64,000 nucleotides of DNA from Dermacentor variabilis (taxonomy: Eukaryota; Arthropoda; Arachnida; Ixodida; Ixodidae), in the NCBI RefSeq assembly GCF_050947875.1, contig NW_027460401.1, positions 1,550,001 through 1,614,000 on the forward strand. Reading direction: 5' to 3'. The position numbers and the translations under genes are program-made. This document shows positions 10,397-21,189 of the stretch, in pieces (positions within the stretch are counted from its first letter, which is position 1; every line of letters begins with the position of its first letter). Below the pieces are notes generated by a model. It saw only the letters and a list, made by a program, of their open reading frames with translations. It did no database searches and was not told the origin of the DNA.

Positions 10397-11602
10397 GAAT
10401 TAGGCGTGCAAAGTATCACTGAAAGAATCTGTGTTGGAAATATTGCCACGTAGTAGTGACGGTAAATAAATAGTGCAGACACAATCGCAACGATAGCGGC
10501 GAGAAAAGTCGGCAATCGTCGAAAATCTCATCTGCGGGACTAGCGCGTCGGTTTGCATACAGCAGTCGTCGAAAGTTACCGCCTATTCGCTGGTGCCCGC
10601 GCACCTTCCAGAAACTGCTACACAATTCGTGTCACGTATGCAATCAGATTACCAGGGTTCGTCGACAACAGACAGAACCATCGATAACATTCGCGAAACT
10701 TCCGGTACGTTCAGCCGCATCCTGCACCGAGCGATAACGTTTAACCGGTGAAATACGGTAACAGATACAGATACATCCGTGTCAATATAATTATGCTTGT
10801 TGGTGCCTGAATGAAACGTGAAAAAGTGGGTTCTGACAAAATCAGCAAAAAAGAATTGACACACCTGTAGCACTCACAAAAAAAAAATCTAGAATAGCTA
10901 AGATTTATGTAATTCGTAGCTTGTCTCCCCCCGATTCTTCATTATGTAAAATCTAGCCCATGGGGCACCTCTATTATTCTAGGTTGTTTTGATGCACCCG
11001 GAGACCTTCACATTGGGTGTATTGCTGCAAAACATTTTCACAGTGTAAGGGCCATGTTCTATTGTAACTGGCTTCCACATGTAAAGTTTGTCTTTCTTTA
11101 CATTAATGAAATGACATACCGTCAGATAATACAAGCTTGAGAATTGGAGGGTTTTAATAGGGGTCTTTCGTTGCCCTTTGCCAAGTCGTACTATTAAAGC
11201 GCTTATTCAAATGTATGGGAGCAGCTCATTTGCATAGTATAAGAAATATATAGACAGATTATTTTCACAATTTATACACTTCGTCAGCACAAAAAAAAAT
11301 TGCAGTTTATTGTTTTCAGCCTCCTATGATGTTTTGACTGAGAAAGATATATTCAATTTGTTCTGCAAGGCACGCAATAATTGCTGTCGCATATTATTTT
11401 ATTGCACAACACTGGATACAGTAGCCAGCCATTATTAAAACTCAGAAGAAATTAATAACAATGCATATGATCAGGCACATAGCATATTATTATTGCACTT
11501 TCTTAATCCATGCCTCTTCTTTAATTGCACGAAAGCTACTGCACTGAAATAGTATACTAGTGCATACTTAAAAAGCACGATCTTGTACTACGATAATAAT
11601 CA
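10397..11602. other. No recognisable gene
   Basis: Bases 10,400-10,880 have average composition with two short minus-strand frames and no domain. From 10,880 to 11,600 the sequence is AT-rich and without open frames of note. I see no TE ends. Confidence 0.5.
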
Positions 11603-12049
11603 CTCATTCAAATGTTTATTGTAGTGCCCAGGAACAGCTAAAGAGCCTTTGTACTGGGGCACTTAACGAGCATTATGCGACACAAAATGTACAGAAAACA
11701 TGAATGTGGCAGACAAAAAAAAATGCAAGATAGAGAAACAAATAAGCAAAAAAGGAACCGAGGAAAAGTAAAAGGGAGTTCATCCTACGTGATTATCTAC
11801 AGATACACAAAACACAGGAAATGAACTCTGAAGTATGTTTTGGAGTCGAGTCTTATACAACACAATCTTGCAACAAGGCTAGGCAACGAATGTGGAATGC
11901 TACCTGGTACACTGTTGCGGCGCGAATAAATGCATATAATAAAGCTTTAGGGAACGTATAATGTCATAGACCAACTTATACAAGAACGAAAGGTGTGATT
12001 AATTAAGTCTTGAATTTAGAGGTGCGAGTTGAAGTATATTTGAGAAGGC

Positions 12050-12268
12050 TCAACTGTGGTCGCCAGAATGGCAAAAGTGGCGCTTTAAGATAGATATCAA
12101 TTTATTCCGGATGAGTTCAATGAGGTCGGAATTAGATTTGCTTGTTGCACCCCCTCCTACAGAGGCATACTCTAGTAGTTGGCGGCACACAGCAGAATTC
12201 CAGAAGCACAATAGGTGAGTGAAAATCATGCTATATACGGCATGCCATTCCAAGAGCGTGAAAGGCAT
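12050..12268 (-). pseudogene. LINE reverse transcriptase, C-terminal fragment
   Basis: The frame contains AVCRQLLEYASVGGGATSKS then NSDLIELIRNKLISILKRHF. This is the conserved segment after the palm in CR1/Jockey-type reverse transcriptases (usual pattern LEYAS..W.P......LI..IQ..F...). The W of the usual motif is replaced, and frameshifts surround it. It belongs with the upstream RT fragment at 12,610-12,931. Confidence 0.65.
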
Positions 12269-12609
12269 GTTGTGTAATTATCTATGTGAAGAGAAGCTTA
12301 GCATTTTGTCGAAGTACACACCAAGATCTTTCATTTCATCAACCATAAGGAGTATCACGTAGGGTGTATCAGAATGTCACACGGTGCGTTTTCTGCATAT
12401 AACTTAATGCCATAGTATTGGAAGCATTTAAGAGTACTTATTGTTTCTGCACCAATTTGAGAGTGAAAAAATGTCTTTTTGGAAGTCGATGCAGTGGTGA
12501 ACACTGTTGACAGTCTCAAATAGTTTTAAGTTGTCGGCACACAAAGTCATGCTGTTCATTTATTAAAATGCTCTTAGCACTAACAGAAAGCGAAGAATCC
12601 AATATCGAT

Positions 12610-12931
12610 TCAAACACCTGACGCACTGCAGAGGATAGATATAGGTCGGCACTTAGTAACTGCACATCTAGCACCTGATTTGTGCATGGGCAATGTAGTA
12701 CATGCTACCTTTCGAGTGCTAGAAAAGGTACTAGACTTTAGGGAACTATTGAAGATGCTTGTGAGAACAGGGAACAAGTATGCTTCCATACGTCTTAAGC
12801 TCTGCGGAGGCAATACCATCAACACCACAAGAAAGGGAAAGTTTAAGGCACTTCATATACTTAGAAACAAGGTTTTCATTGACTGATAGCGTACACTGTG
12901 CCAGACTGAGAAGGAAGGTTACTTGAAGCAT
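12610..12931 (-). pseudogene. LINE reverse transcriptase, N-terminal fragment
   Basis: Two overlapping frames together carry LKLSLSCGVDGIASAELKTY (12,931-12,746 frame) and FNSSLKSSTFSSTRKVAC then KSGARCAVTKCRPISILCSA (12,828-12,610 frame). They match reverse-transcriptase blocks 0-1 of CR1-like LINEs, where G.DGI is followed by W K.A...P..K.G.....YRPIS. The frame changes within the domain, so it is dead. Confidence 0.7.
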
Positions 12932-13123
12932 ATTTCACACCATATAGCAAACAGAAATGTTCTTCAAAGGCGTAAGCAGTGTTCGAGGCAACACCACTAT
13001 TTTTATGAAGAAGACGTACATCTTTGGCACTCTTTTTAGAAGAGTGAGAGCGAACAAAGCTGCAGAAATATTTTTAATTATGTCTCACGCTGCCTTCAAC
13101 ACAATCAATGTGGTCGTAGTGAT

Positions 13124-13173
13124 GATTTTAATAATAATAATAATAATAATAATAAAATAATAATAATAATAAT
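13124..13173. repeat. (AAT)n microsatellite
   Basis: About 16 units of a TAA/ATA trinucleotide, interrupted once near 13,155 by an extra A. Confidence 0.9.
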
Positions 13174-13478
13174 CTTAGTGGTAACTTTGCACTCTAGACT
13201 AAAAAAAAGGCTGATGCCTGTATGTTAGAGCATCTGATAACCAGTCATCTAGAGCAGGAATTTGCACGATGCAGAAAACACTTCCTTCCCCTCCACGTGC
13301 ACACACACTTGCTCAATAACACAGCACGGCACACACGCACACATTCGACAAGTGCACAACACACAGGAGTGCCAATTCAGTCTGGTTCCAAGGAAGGAGA
13401 ATCCAAATGGCCAGGGGGGTGGAGAGAAAGCTCTGTATGCCAGATATAACCATGGAGTTGTGGTTAAACCTTAGGTCA

Positions 13479-13730
13479 TCAGGGAAGGGAGACACGGGAC
13501 ACAAACCCAAGAATGGGCCGGTGCTTACATACAGTGCTGGTGACATATGCGGAAAAGTTGAGAGAAGAGCCAAATGTTACACCCAGAATGGGAAGGGCCC
13601 GAACCGTCTTTATGGAGGTGCATTCAAGGTAGTAGGTTGGATGTGCAGCAGTTTCGTTGTGGCTGATACGCATGGCAGCACTTTTTACGGTGCTACTACA
13701 AAGTTTGATATTGTAGGCCCAGTCGTTCAC
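13479..13730 (-). pseudogene. LINE reverse transcriptase, thumb fragment
   Basis: The frame reads KLCSSTVKSAAMRISHNETA, then VRALPILGVTFGSSLNFSAY and HRPILGFVSRVSLP. This is the KC..MRI...........LGV.FD..L.F..H pattern just after the palm of CR1/Jockey-type reverse transcriptases. On the minus strand it lies upstream of the N-terminal RT piece at 12,610-12,931, the wrong order for one element, so it is either a second copy or a rearranged segment. Confidence 0.7.
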
Positions 13731-15756
13731 CTTTACGGAATGTATTTATTACAAGCACATATGCTGTGCATCGGCATATTGTTGTTGTGGAAGTGTTAAC
13801 TTGTTAATCAAACACGTTCTGCGCAGATGCATTAGTAACTTGGTTTTGAGTAGATCTTTGTCCTGACTACACTTTATAGTATCGCAGCAAGAAACATTTT
13901 AGAAGCTGAAGGGATTCCAGCAGTTTAAGCATACCGACTGCACTCACACAATGCACTCACACCATCTACACTTTCCATAAACAAAAAGTGAGATAAAGAA
14001 CAATTACAGTTTCATTGACTCAGTACTTGCTGCTTCTGAAGCGGGCAGCAAAGCAATCGTGGTATGCGCTGCTACATGCATAGGTCTTGCATGATGCAGG
14101 TCCTGCTATGCACTGCACACGGGGCACACGTTGCAAACAGATAATTTCTTTTTGCAGTGCTCAAGTATAAGGACACACTGACTCAAACATGACTGCGTTG
14201 TCACGTATGCTTCAGTGCGTCAGTGTTCTTGATTGCTACACGAGCGATTTATCTCCAACTAGCCCAAAAGACGGATGCACTTGAAAAAAGTGAGTGAATG
14301 AGTACAGTGAACTTGTACTGAACTGCTGGATTCACATGCCGAATAGAAGAGCGCAGTGTCAGCTGAAACGGGCGGCACGGCTGATAATGTAAGTACTTCC
14401 CATAGTTCGGCTACTAAGTGTCTTTCGCTTTCGGAAGTTATCTTTGCCACTGGAAACAGCGCAGAGCTTGCCCGTTAAACTTGAGTCACCCGACACCACA
14501 CGAAACACGCCGCGGTTGACCAACCCAAGTTCCACACGGTTCATTCACCATATCACACATCACACGAAGTCAGGAGTGCCATATTTTAAATCACTGCAGC
14601 ACCAAACGGACCTGAAAATTCATTTCCTTCGACAGAGTTTCTCAGCTGAGTTCGTTCACTCGCCAGTTACGAATTGGAGACGCGCTAGGCCTACGCGTAA
14701 CGTAAACAACATCGGCGATAGGCGAGTGCTGATTATCCAGACTTCGGAGCTCGTAAACATGTTTCCATTCGTTTTGAGCACAACAAAATACACATACAAC
14801 AAGCACAAACGTTGCGGCAACCGTTTTAGCAGACGATCGCGCTGAGCCCGGCGGAACCCAGTGGGCAAGTTGGAATAGTCGGCGTCATTCGAAGTCGCTT
14901 CGGATCCACGCCGCACTGCCACAACCCACTGTCGTCGGTCGGTCGGTCGTGTCGTTGTCGGGCTACTATTACAACACTGTCTTTCAGGAACACAGTCGCG
15001 CGCGTCGTACGTCCAAGGAACTCGGACGATCGTTGGTGCCGGCGCCTTCGCACGGGCGGCCGTCATAGGCATAGCAGCCGGAAGCTCCGCAGCCTCCGAT
15101 TGGTTGACGCCTGCGACGCGTCGCAGCTTCTCATCGGTGCACGCCAGTGCAGCGTCGCCTCGCGTCGGCAAACTTCTAGCATCGGCAGAAGACATAATCG
15201 CTGCGCGTGGTCACGTTTCGCCGTGTTCCCCACCTACGCTTTTGACGCTTTTGACGCTTCGGCACGTGCCGAAGCTTTCCGACGCGTGCCAGTGGTTGGG
15301 GCATAAGGACAAAGTACTTGTGCCTGAACGGGTTTTACATTTTTCCACTTGCGTTTCGAGTTGTTTCTTCGTAACTCGGTACCTCCCTTAAAATTTGTTT
15401 TTTCCTTACGCAGATCTCGGCTCGATCACTGTAGACAAGTGGGATCACCTCTGTACGCAATTTAGGGTCATGCAAATGTAGTACGAGCTTCGTAACTAGT
15501 TCCAGTGCCTCAGGTCGTTACACCTGTCTTGAAGTACATTTTAAAGATACCTTAGCAGTGAGCACTCGCTAAGGCATGGTTTGAGCACTGCGGCATGCTG
15601 CACGTGCGATTACTATTCCCTTTTTTGGTGTTCGGCGCGTCCATGACTACCGCGAGACCGAACTGCCGAAGTGCGTCGCAGATTTCCATCACCGGGTGAC
15701 TCCTTCGGAGGAGGGCTGCGTGGCGCCACCAACGTCGCTAGAATGACCGAACAGAA
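13731..15756. other. No recognisable gene; CpG-rich interval and a palindromic repeat
   Basis: 13,731-14,650 is of average composition. 14,650-15,310 is CpG-rich, with an inverted CCAAT box (GATTGG) at about 15,097. Its open frames (up to 179 codons, minus strand) are compositionally biased without domains. It could be an unmethylated promoter-like island, but I cannot identify a transcript. 15,310-15,756 shows nothing clear. Confidence 0.45.
15256..15275. repeat. Perfect 20-base palindrome in a dispersed repeat
   Basis: GCTTCGGCAC followed by its reverse complement. With the adjacent block to 15,306 it matches, inverted, 7,984-8,030, so it is part of a dispersed GC-rich repeat that occurs at least twice in the window. 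Confidence 0.8.
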
Positions 15757-16600
15757 TTGGAAAGATTGTCTCCTTGTCTGACCTCTATCTTTATAGGTAT
15801 ATTCCTACTTTTCTTGCGCAGAATTAAGGTAGCTGTGGAATCTGTATATATTTTCCGAGATATTTACGTAAGCGGCCTGCACTCCCTGATTACGCAATGC
15901 CTCTGTGAATGCTGGTATCCCTATGGAATCAAATACCTTTTCGTAACCTATGAAAGCCATATAGAGAGGCTGAGTGTCATCTGCGGATTTCTCAATTACC
16001 TGATTAACGATATCGCTGTGATTCGTTGTAGAGTATCCCTTCCTGAAGCCAACCTGTTCCCTTGGTTGACTATTAAGTCTAGTGTTGCCCTTATTCTACT
16101 GGAAATTATCTTCGTGGATATTTTATATATTACTGGGAGTAAGCTAATGCGCCTGTAATTTTTCACTTATTTAACCTCTCCCTTTGTGTGCATTAGTAAC
16201 GTTTGCATTCTTCCAGTTAGACACTTGTTATAGAGAACCGCCGGTTTTGAAGCATTATCTCTCCTCAATCTTTGGTTAAATCGACTGTTATTCGATCTTC
16301 TCCTGCCGCTTTTCCCTGTTTCATGTCTTGCAAGGCCTTTCTAACCTCATCAGTAGTTATAGGAGTCTCTGCAACCTGATCCTTACTGCTTCGAATGGAG
16401 GTATCGTGGCTCCTCTGGGTACTGTACAGGTCAGTGTAGAATTCTTCCCCTGCTTTTACTGTACCTTCGAGATTGCTGATGATATTGGAGGTATCGTGGC
16501 TCCTCTTGGTACAGTACAGGTCAGTGTAGAATCCTTCCGCTGCTTTTACTGTACCTTCGAGATTGCTGATGATATTACCCGGCTGGCGTATTTCTGTTTA
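15757..16600 (-). pseudogene. RTE-type LINE reverse transcriptase relic
   Basis: Read on the minus strand and allowing for frameshifts, the order is: a segment ending in FYTDLYSTQRSHDTS with EVRKALQDMKQGKAAGEDRI (16,600-16,290), then INQVIEKSADDTQPLYMAFI-like (about 15,990) and YEKVFDSIGIPAFTEALRNQ-like and GVQAAYVNISENIYR-like (about 15,930-15,840). This is the RTE reverse transcriptase from the pre-palm linker through the first catalytic-aspartate region; FIGYEK stands where FIDYEK is usual, so even the aspartate is lost. It includes a 90-base tandem duplication. Truncated on both sides. Confidence 0.75.
16397..16576. repeat. Tandem duplication, 2 x 90 bases, inside the RTE relic
   Basis: 16,397-16,486 is repeated at 16,487-16,576 with only a few differences. 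The unit of exactly 30 codons keeps frame, and doubles the segment ISNLEGTVKA..FYTDLY. RTE relatives have this segment once, so it is a copy-specific duplication. Confidence 0.9.
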
Positions 16601-17384
16601 AGCCCAAGCCCAAGCTTGACCGCTGCGCCGCCATGAGCCACTCGCGTGTACCACGTTTATGGGTACCTTTTTCCCCGAACCGCCGCGGCCAGCGCTCTAG
16701 ATCCTCGGTGGGGCTAGGGAGATGTTATGCCTAGGCGTACTATCCGCTCACCCAGATGTCGCTAAGCGAAAATAGGTTTTTCAAAACACGCCACCTAGGC
16801 TATTTCGAAATAAAAGTTGCGTGCGGAAGCTGAAGTAAAACTGAACGAAATTTCCAGCCTGGATAAGGGGATAAAGGGATAAGAAATTGGTCGTGGTGTG
16901 CGAGGCGCTTCTATCAACAAAAACTGGGATAACCGTGGGGCATGGAGGGTTTCTCACACCAGGGGCCATATCATCGCTGCAATAAAACGTCCTTCTTGAC
17001 ATAACTATCTCTCTTCCAGCCGAAACAATAGCAAGGCGCAGGCACACGACGCATAATAAAACTATCGCGCGTCTTCCAGGAACAAAAAAAAAATCACGCA
17101 GAAACTCTTTTGAGACTATAGGTACGCGTAAGCATTGTGCCGCTCGCTCTCCTCCACTCGCAGCCCCGTTCCATTCGCAGTGCAACCTGCTTGGGCTCAG
17201 CGCAGCGGCGACACGTGCCGACGGCGGCACACGGAGCATCGGTGACGCAAGAAAGGCGCTGCAGGCGCCAGATGCGCTGATGATGTTCGGATCATCATAA
17301 GCTGTTATCGCCCTTTAGCGCCTTATCCATCCGCGTCGAACCATTATGCATCGTGAACGTACTCAGGCGGCGGCTTCGTACGGC
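16601..17384. other. No recognisable gene
   Basis: GC-rich around 16,620-16,760 and 17,120-17,280. A 152-codon minus-strand open frame (17,239-16,781) has no domain and a biased composition. Nothing else is supported. Confidence 0.5.
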
Positions 17385-17745
17385 ACCGCTTACTTTAGGC
17401 AGTAGCCACTATATTATCCGAGTCTCAGGCCCCCAAGCGTCTCGTACGAGAAAAAAGCATAAGCTAATCAACTGGGATAAATTCAGAAAACAACGGGAAA
17501 CAATTCAAGAAACTGGGCCGGTGGACGCGCGAACGTGGACAGCACCCGAGGACCAAGCGGTGTGTACCAAGAAATATAGCCCAGAACAACAAGTCCCAGT
17601 TATGGACTCAAAATTGGCCTATATGATAGAAGCACATGAAAGTCTCATAAAACGATACGTTCAGCAAAAATGCAATAAGCTCCAAAACAAGATATCTGAG
17701 CTTGCAAAACAAATTCTGGGTTATAGCCAACAACTTTGCAGGTAG
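17385..17745 (+). pseudogene. I-group LINE ORF2: endonuclease end and linker
   Basis: TLGSSHYIIRVSGPQASRTR corresponds to the final beta strand of the LINE endonuclease (the SDHYII catalytic histidine context, here SSHYII, with the aspartate replaced by serine). It is followed by KKHKLINWDKFRKQRE, then LAYMIEAHESLIKRYVQQ and a coiled-coil-like KLQNKISELAKQI region, the usual connector before RT. The frame closes at 17,745; linker similarity resumes in other frames toward 17,990. Confidence 0.72.
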
Positions 17746-17989
17746 AATTGGCAGCAGATATGCGTTGGTCTCAGAGGCAATCTCAGTACCGCTCGAGCAT
17801 GGCATCTTTTAAAACATCGAATTGATCCTATGAAAGGTCAACAACATACTAGAAATATCGTCGCCCGACTAACGCACAATCATAAATACCACACGCAGGC
17901 GCTACAAGAGACACTCAGGAGATACACACCTCGCCGGGCCCTTCAAATCCCTTACCGGAGTTCACCGGCCCACCAAATACTGAACTGGA

Positions 17990-19187
17990 CAGGGACATAA
18001 CTATACAACAAGTCCGAGCAGCACTTCATAGACTCCGCAACACCACGCCAGGCGAAGATCGCATAACAAACGCCGCTCTTAGGAACCTCGATGACAACTC
18101 CCTGCGAGAACTTACCGGTATCTTCAACAAGCATTGGCAAAGTGGCACACTGCCAGAGGAGTGGACGCATGGAAGGGTTATTCTAATACCCAAACCCCAC
18201 AAACCAGTTACACCAGAAAATATGCGCCCCATCTCCCTTACCTTTAGCTTCGGCAAACTCTTTGAGCAAGTCATCCTAGCTAGACTGCACAGCCACATGG
18301 AAGACACCGGTCAATACCAGCACTCAATGATTGGATTCCGATCTGGCCTATCCACACAAGATGCCATGCTTCAACCCACGACAGCTATACTGGACCCCCT
18401 CATACCCACGCACACCAAAGCGGCACTGGCGATTGACCTCAAGAAGGCCTTCGACAACGTCACCCACGAGGCGATCCTAAAAGCTATGTTATACCTAGGC
18501 GTTGGGCAACGAGCATACAACTACATAAGGGCTTTCCTGCAGAACCGAACGGCCAGCATGTGCGTAGATAACCTTCGTACACGCCGCTACACTCTAACAA
18601 ACTTGGGCACACCGCAAGGCTCCGTGCTGTCCCCTTTCCTCTTCAATGCAGTACTTATTCCGCTCGCACGGAAGCTGCAGCAAATTCCCCATCTTGACCA
18701 TACTCTGTACGCGGATGATATCATCCTGTGGACTACATATGGATCAGACGCCCAAATCGAAGAAACACTGCAAATAGCCGCAATGCTAATACATGGCGAA
18801 GTCACCAAGGTAGGCCTCACCTGCTCACCGGAAAAATGTGAGCTTTTCTTGATCCCGCCAAAGGGTAAAACGTATCATACTCCTATCAGAATCTACGTGC
18901 ACAATAGAGACGTCCCACAGGTCCACACTATTCGAATCCTGGGCCTCTACCTGCAACAAGATGGCAGAAATACCGAAACAATCAAACGTTTAAAGAGCAC
19001 ACTAGCAGCCATAACGCAGCTAATACGCAGAGTAACAAATAAAGCTTACGGTCTGCGTGAATCGGATACTCTGCAAGTGGTACAAGCTTTTACCATGAGT
19101 AAAGTATTGTACTCTGCCCCCTATCTTAAGCTCAATGCAATCGAAACCCAAACAATAAATTCTATAATGAACGCTTGGCGGAGTTAG
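17990..19187 (+). pseudogene. I-group LINE reverse transcriptase
   Basis: A near-complete RT domain. DITIQQVRAALHRLRNTTPG and WTHGRVILIPKPHKPVTPEN (17,990-18,215 in one frame) lead into the 321-codon frame 18,222-19,187 with MRPISLTFSFGKLFEQVILA, IDLKKAFDNVTHEAI (first catalytic Asp), LGTPQGSVLSPFLFN and TLYADDIILW (catalytic YADD), then LTCSPEKCELFLIP and IRILGLYLQQDG in the thumb. Its role is copying element RNA into DNA at a nick. The palm residues are all present, so damage lies mainly outside the core. The frame changes around 18,215 (upstream) and at 19,175-19,187 into the RNase H part. Confidence 0.87.
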
Positions 19188-19816
19188 GTGTGCATAACGC
19201 CATACAAGAACTAACCGAAGCACGCCTACAGGCACAATATCTCCTATTAGCCAGCACCCCTACCGGAAGACATATACTTTCTAAACTTCAAGTTAACATT
19301 CCTGCTAATCATAACTCCCTAAAAGCCCTTCCCATGGCAATTAGTCAAACGCTACGCATTCGGCCGCTCCCCCGTAACATGCGCCCCGACCAAAACCGCG
19401 AGCTACGAAAAGCCAGAGCAGCAGCCCTTCATAAACGGTACGGCGATGAACAAAACGCAATATGGGTAGATGCTGCATGTGATCAGCACGGAGCCACAGC
19501 GGTTGTTTAGACACCGAACACCCCTCCCTTCATACAGAAACTACCCCCTGGAACAGACGGAAGAGATGCGCTAGCGCTCGGCAGCTCCAATGCTACCCAC
19601 ATCCTGAGTGATTCTAAAACTGCACTGCTAAATTATGCTAGGGGCAGAGTTCACCCTGCCACCTTCCACATACTGACCCAGAACCCTCCCTTGTCCCGCA
19701 GCGCTGAGCTCATCTGGGTGCCCGCGCACTCGGGAAACCCTGGCAACGAGGCCGCCGATTCTTTAGCCCGGGGGTCGAGAAACCGGGCACAGGCGGACCT
19801 CATGGGGGGTTTCTAG
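19175..19816 (+). pseudogene. I-group LINE connector and RNase H domain
   Basis: The 19,175-19,510 frame carries the post-RT connector (ELGVHNAIQELTEARLQAQY) and begins RNase H at IWVDAACDQHGATAVV, where the first catalytic Asp sits in VDA, then hits a stop. Further on, ATHILSDSKTALLNYARGRV (second Asp in SDS) and LIWVPAHSGNPGNEAADSLA (HSG and final Asp in AAD) complete the fold up to a stop at about 19,814. RNase H removes RNA from the RNA-DNA hybrid. The expected active-site Glu region lies in the damaged gap at 19,510-19,590. Confidence 0.77.
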
Positions 19817-19869
19817 AGGGAGCGTGCGTGTACCATCGCTGACGCGAATGCTCATGCCGAGGGTCAAAT

Positions 19870-20172
19870 ATGCCCACCCCCCTACTCTTCGCTCACTACC
19901 AGGGAGCAACACTTATGGCGCCGCTTGCAAACGCGCACGCTACCTACTCCATCCATCCTATCCCACTACCGACCCATCCCCCTTCTTGCCCTCTGTGCAA
20001 TGCGCCGAAAGCAAACCTCACCCATATAATCCTGGCCTGCCCGGCTTCTCCTCCCCCCGGCGGGCCGGTACCGCTCCAAACCTGGGAGGACTGGGAGACC
20101 TCACTACGCTCCACGGACCCGGCAAGGCAGAAGATCGCCGCCAACGGGCTGCCAGCGTCATGGACATGTTAA
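19870..20172 (+). pseudogene. I-group LINE ORF2 C-terminal finger
   Basis: The frame contains SCPLCNAPKANLTHIILACP, a C-x2-C-x7-H-x4-C finger at the C-terminus of ORF2, followed by WEDWETSLRSTDPARQKIAA as usual in tick LINEs of this type. The frame starts inside the coding region (upstream stop), so this is the tail of a broken ORF2 rather than a separate gene. The 3' end of the element follows within 90 bases. Confidence 0.7.
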
Positions 20173-20262
20173 ACATGAACGTTTCAGTGCAGCGGGGTCG
20201 TGCGGGAACCCAGGGGCCAGGGAGGTCCCAAATCCCTTTGCAAAATAAAGTTTTTTCCTCCT

Positions 20263-21189
20263 CCTGCCCTGGTCGCACCTTGAAAGCGATACTCGCGCGA
20301 CTGCCTCGCGCGCTGTTCTCGCCGCTCGGTGTCGAAGAGACGCCCTTCAGTTGAACGCGATCTGCGAAAGAGTGAGGCGAGTGCTGCGAGCAGCGCCGAG
20401 TGGTCACCGTCTCATTGGCGTTGGGGCGAGAGCGCATTCGCTCGCTGCTGCGGGCGCTATCTCAAAAGCGGACGTTATTACGGGACGGAGGGAGGGATGG
20501 TTTTCTCGTTGGGTAAGCATGCAAGTGCTTACACATTTAAAACTTTCACTGCCTAAACTCTTCGAATGCGGGCCGAGCAGACTGCGCGCCCAGGCACAGC
20601 GCGTATAAACAAGTGCCTTGAAGGACCTAGGGCGTGTGCCACAGAGAAAGAAATTCAGCAAGAGGGGACACTCTTCACAAATTGGCAACAGGAAACACGT
20701 CACGCCTAGTTTCAACACCATCCGTTGGCTGACGCGAGCATCAAAAAAAAAAAAAAAGAATGTGAAATAAACTTCCAGACAACGTTTTATTTTTTTTGTT
20801 CCTTCCCACTAAAAGTGAAAAAGTTTTGCGTGTAAATGAACTTATACTTTGCAACTTTTTGTTGCGTTGCCTAGCAACAAGCTAGCGGCACGCCAGACGC
20901 GCGTGCATACGTCATGCGCCAGACAAGCCGCAGGAGTGAGCGAGGCCGGCTGCGCATGTGAAGCTCGCGTACTCGGCGACCCGTCTCTTTGGGATGTAGC
21001 CCGTTTTTTGGGCTCCCGGCGTTCTCTTGTGTTCCGTCTGCATTTCGACACGGCACCGCTGCACTACTGGACTACAGCAAGGTGAGGAATTTTGTTTGAC
21101 AGTCTGCGACGCACTTCAAGCACATTTAGGCTTACTGCACAAAACTGAACCAGTTATCGAATAACAGCTCCGCAGTCCAAGCCTAGTTA
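20263..21189. other. No assigned gene; possible promoter-like stretch
   Basis: A CpG-rich interval at 20,270-20,480, then a poly(A) run at 20,742-20,758. The segment 20,600-20,700 recurs inverted at about 22,650-22,740 (shared block AATTTCTTTCTCTGTG on the complementary strand). The X-box at 20,866 and a GT splice-donor-like CAGCAAG|GTGAGG at about 21,075-21,087 hint at a first exon, but no coding sequence follows. Confidence 0.4.
20866..20878. promoter_or_regulatory. X-box-like RFX motif
   Basis: GTTGCCTAGCAAC matches the RFX-factor X-box pattern (GTTGCC, one base, AGCAAC). It is followed within 20 bases by CpG-rich sequence and 200 bases later by a splice-donor-like site. The motif is seen; function is inferred and unproven. 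Confidence 0.4.

Larger units (their letters stand above)
11603..13000 (-). mobile_element. CR1-like LINE relic, 3' half
   Basis: On the minus strand, reverse-transcriptase motifs at 12,931-12,610 are followed by C-terminal motifs at 12,268-12,050 and then by a 3' untranslated region. The 3' region ends near 11,603 with a GTAGTGCCCAGGAACAGCTA block (complement of the element) and an ACAATAAA signal, typical of arthropod LINE ends. The middle (12,300-12,600) is too decayed to read. The piece is 5'-truncated and broken by many frameshifts. Confidence 0.65.
17385..20262 (+). mobile_element. 5'-truncated I-group LINE (end of EN, RT, RNase H)
   Basis: Starting at the last residues of the endonuclease domain, the plus strand encodes linker, reverse transcriptase, RNase H and a terminal C-x2-C finger in order. 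It ends in a 3' untranslated region with AAATAAAG (about 20,243-20,250) and a pyrimidine-rich CTCCTCC end. RNase H downstream of RT places it in the I/R1 group of LINEs. Loss of the 5' end is the common result of incomplete target-primed reverse transcription. A few frame breaks make ORF2 non-functional. Confidence 0.82.

Noticed and set aside
14656..15195. 179-codon minus-strand open frame in a CpG-rich interval
   Set aside because: Biased composition, several overlapping frames on both strands and no domain.
16781..17239. 152-codon minus-strand open frame
   Set aside because: No domain and no conserved pattern; GC-rich DNA favours such frames.
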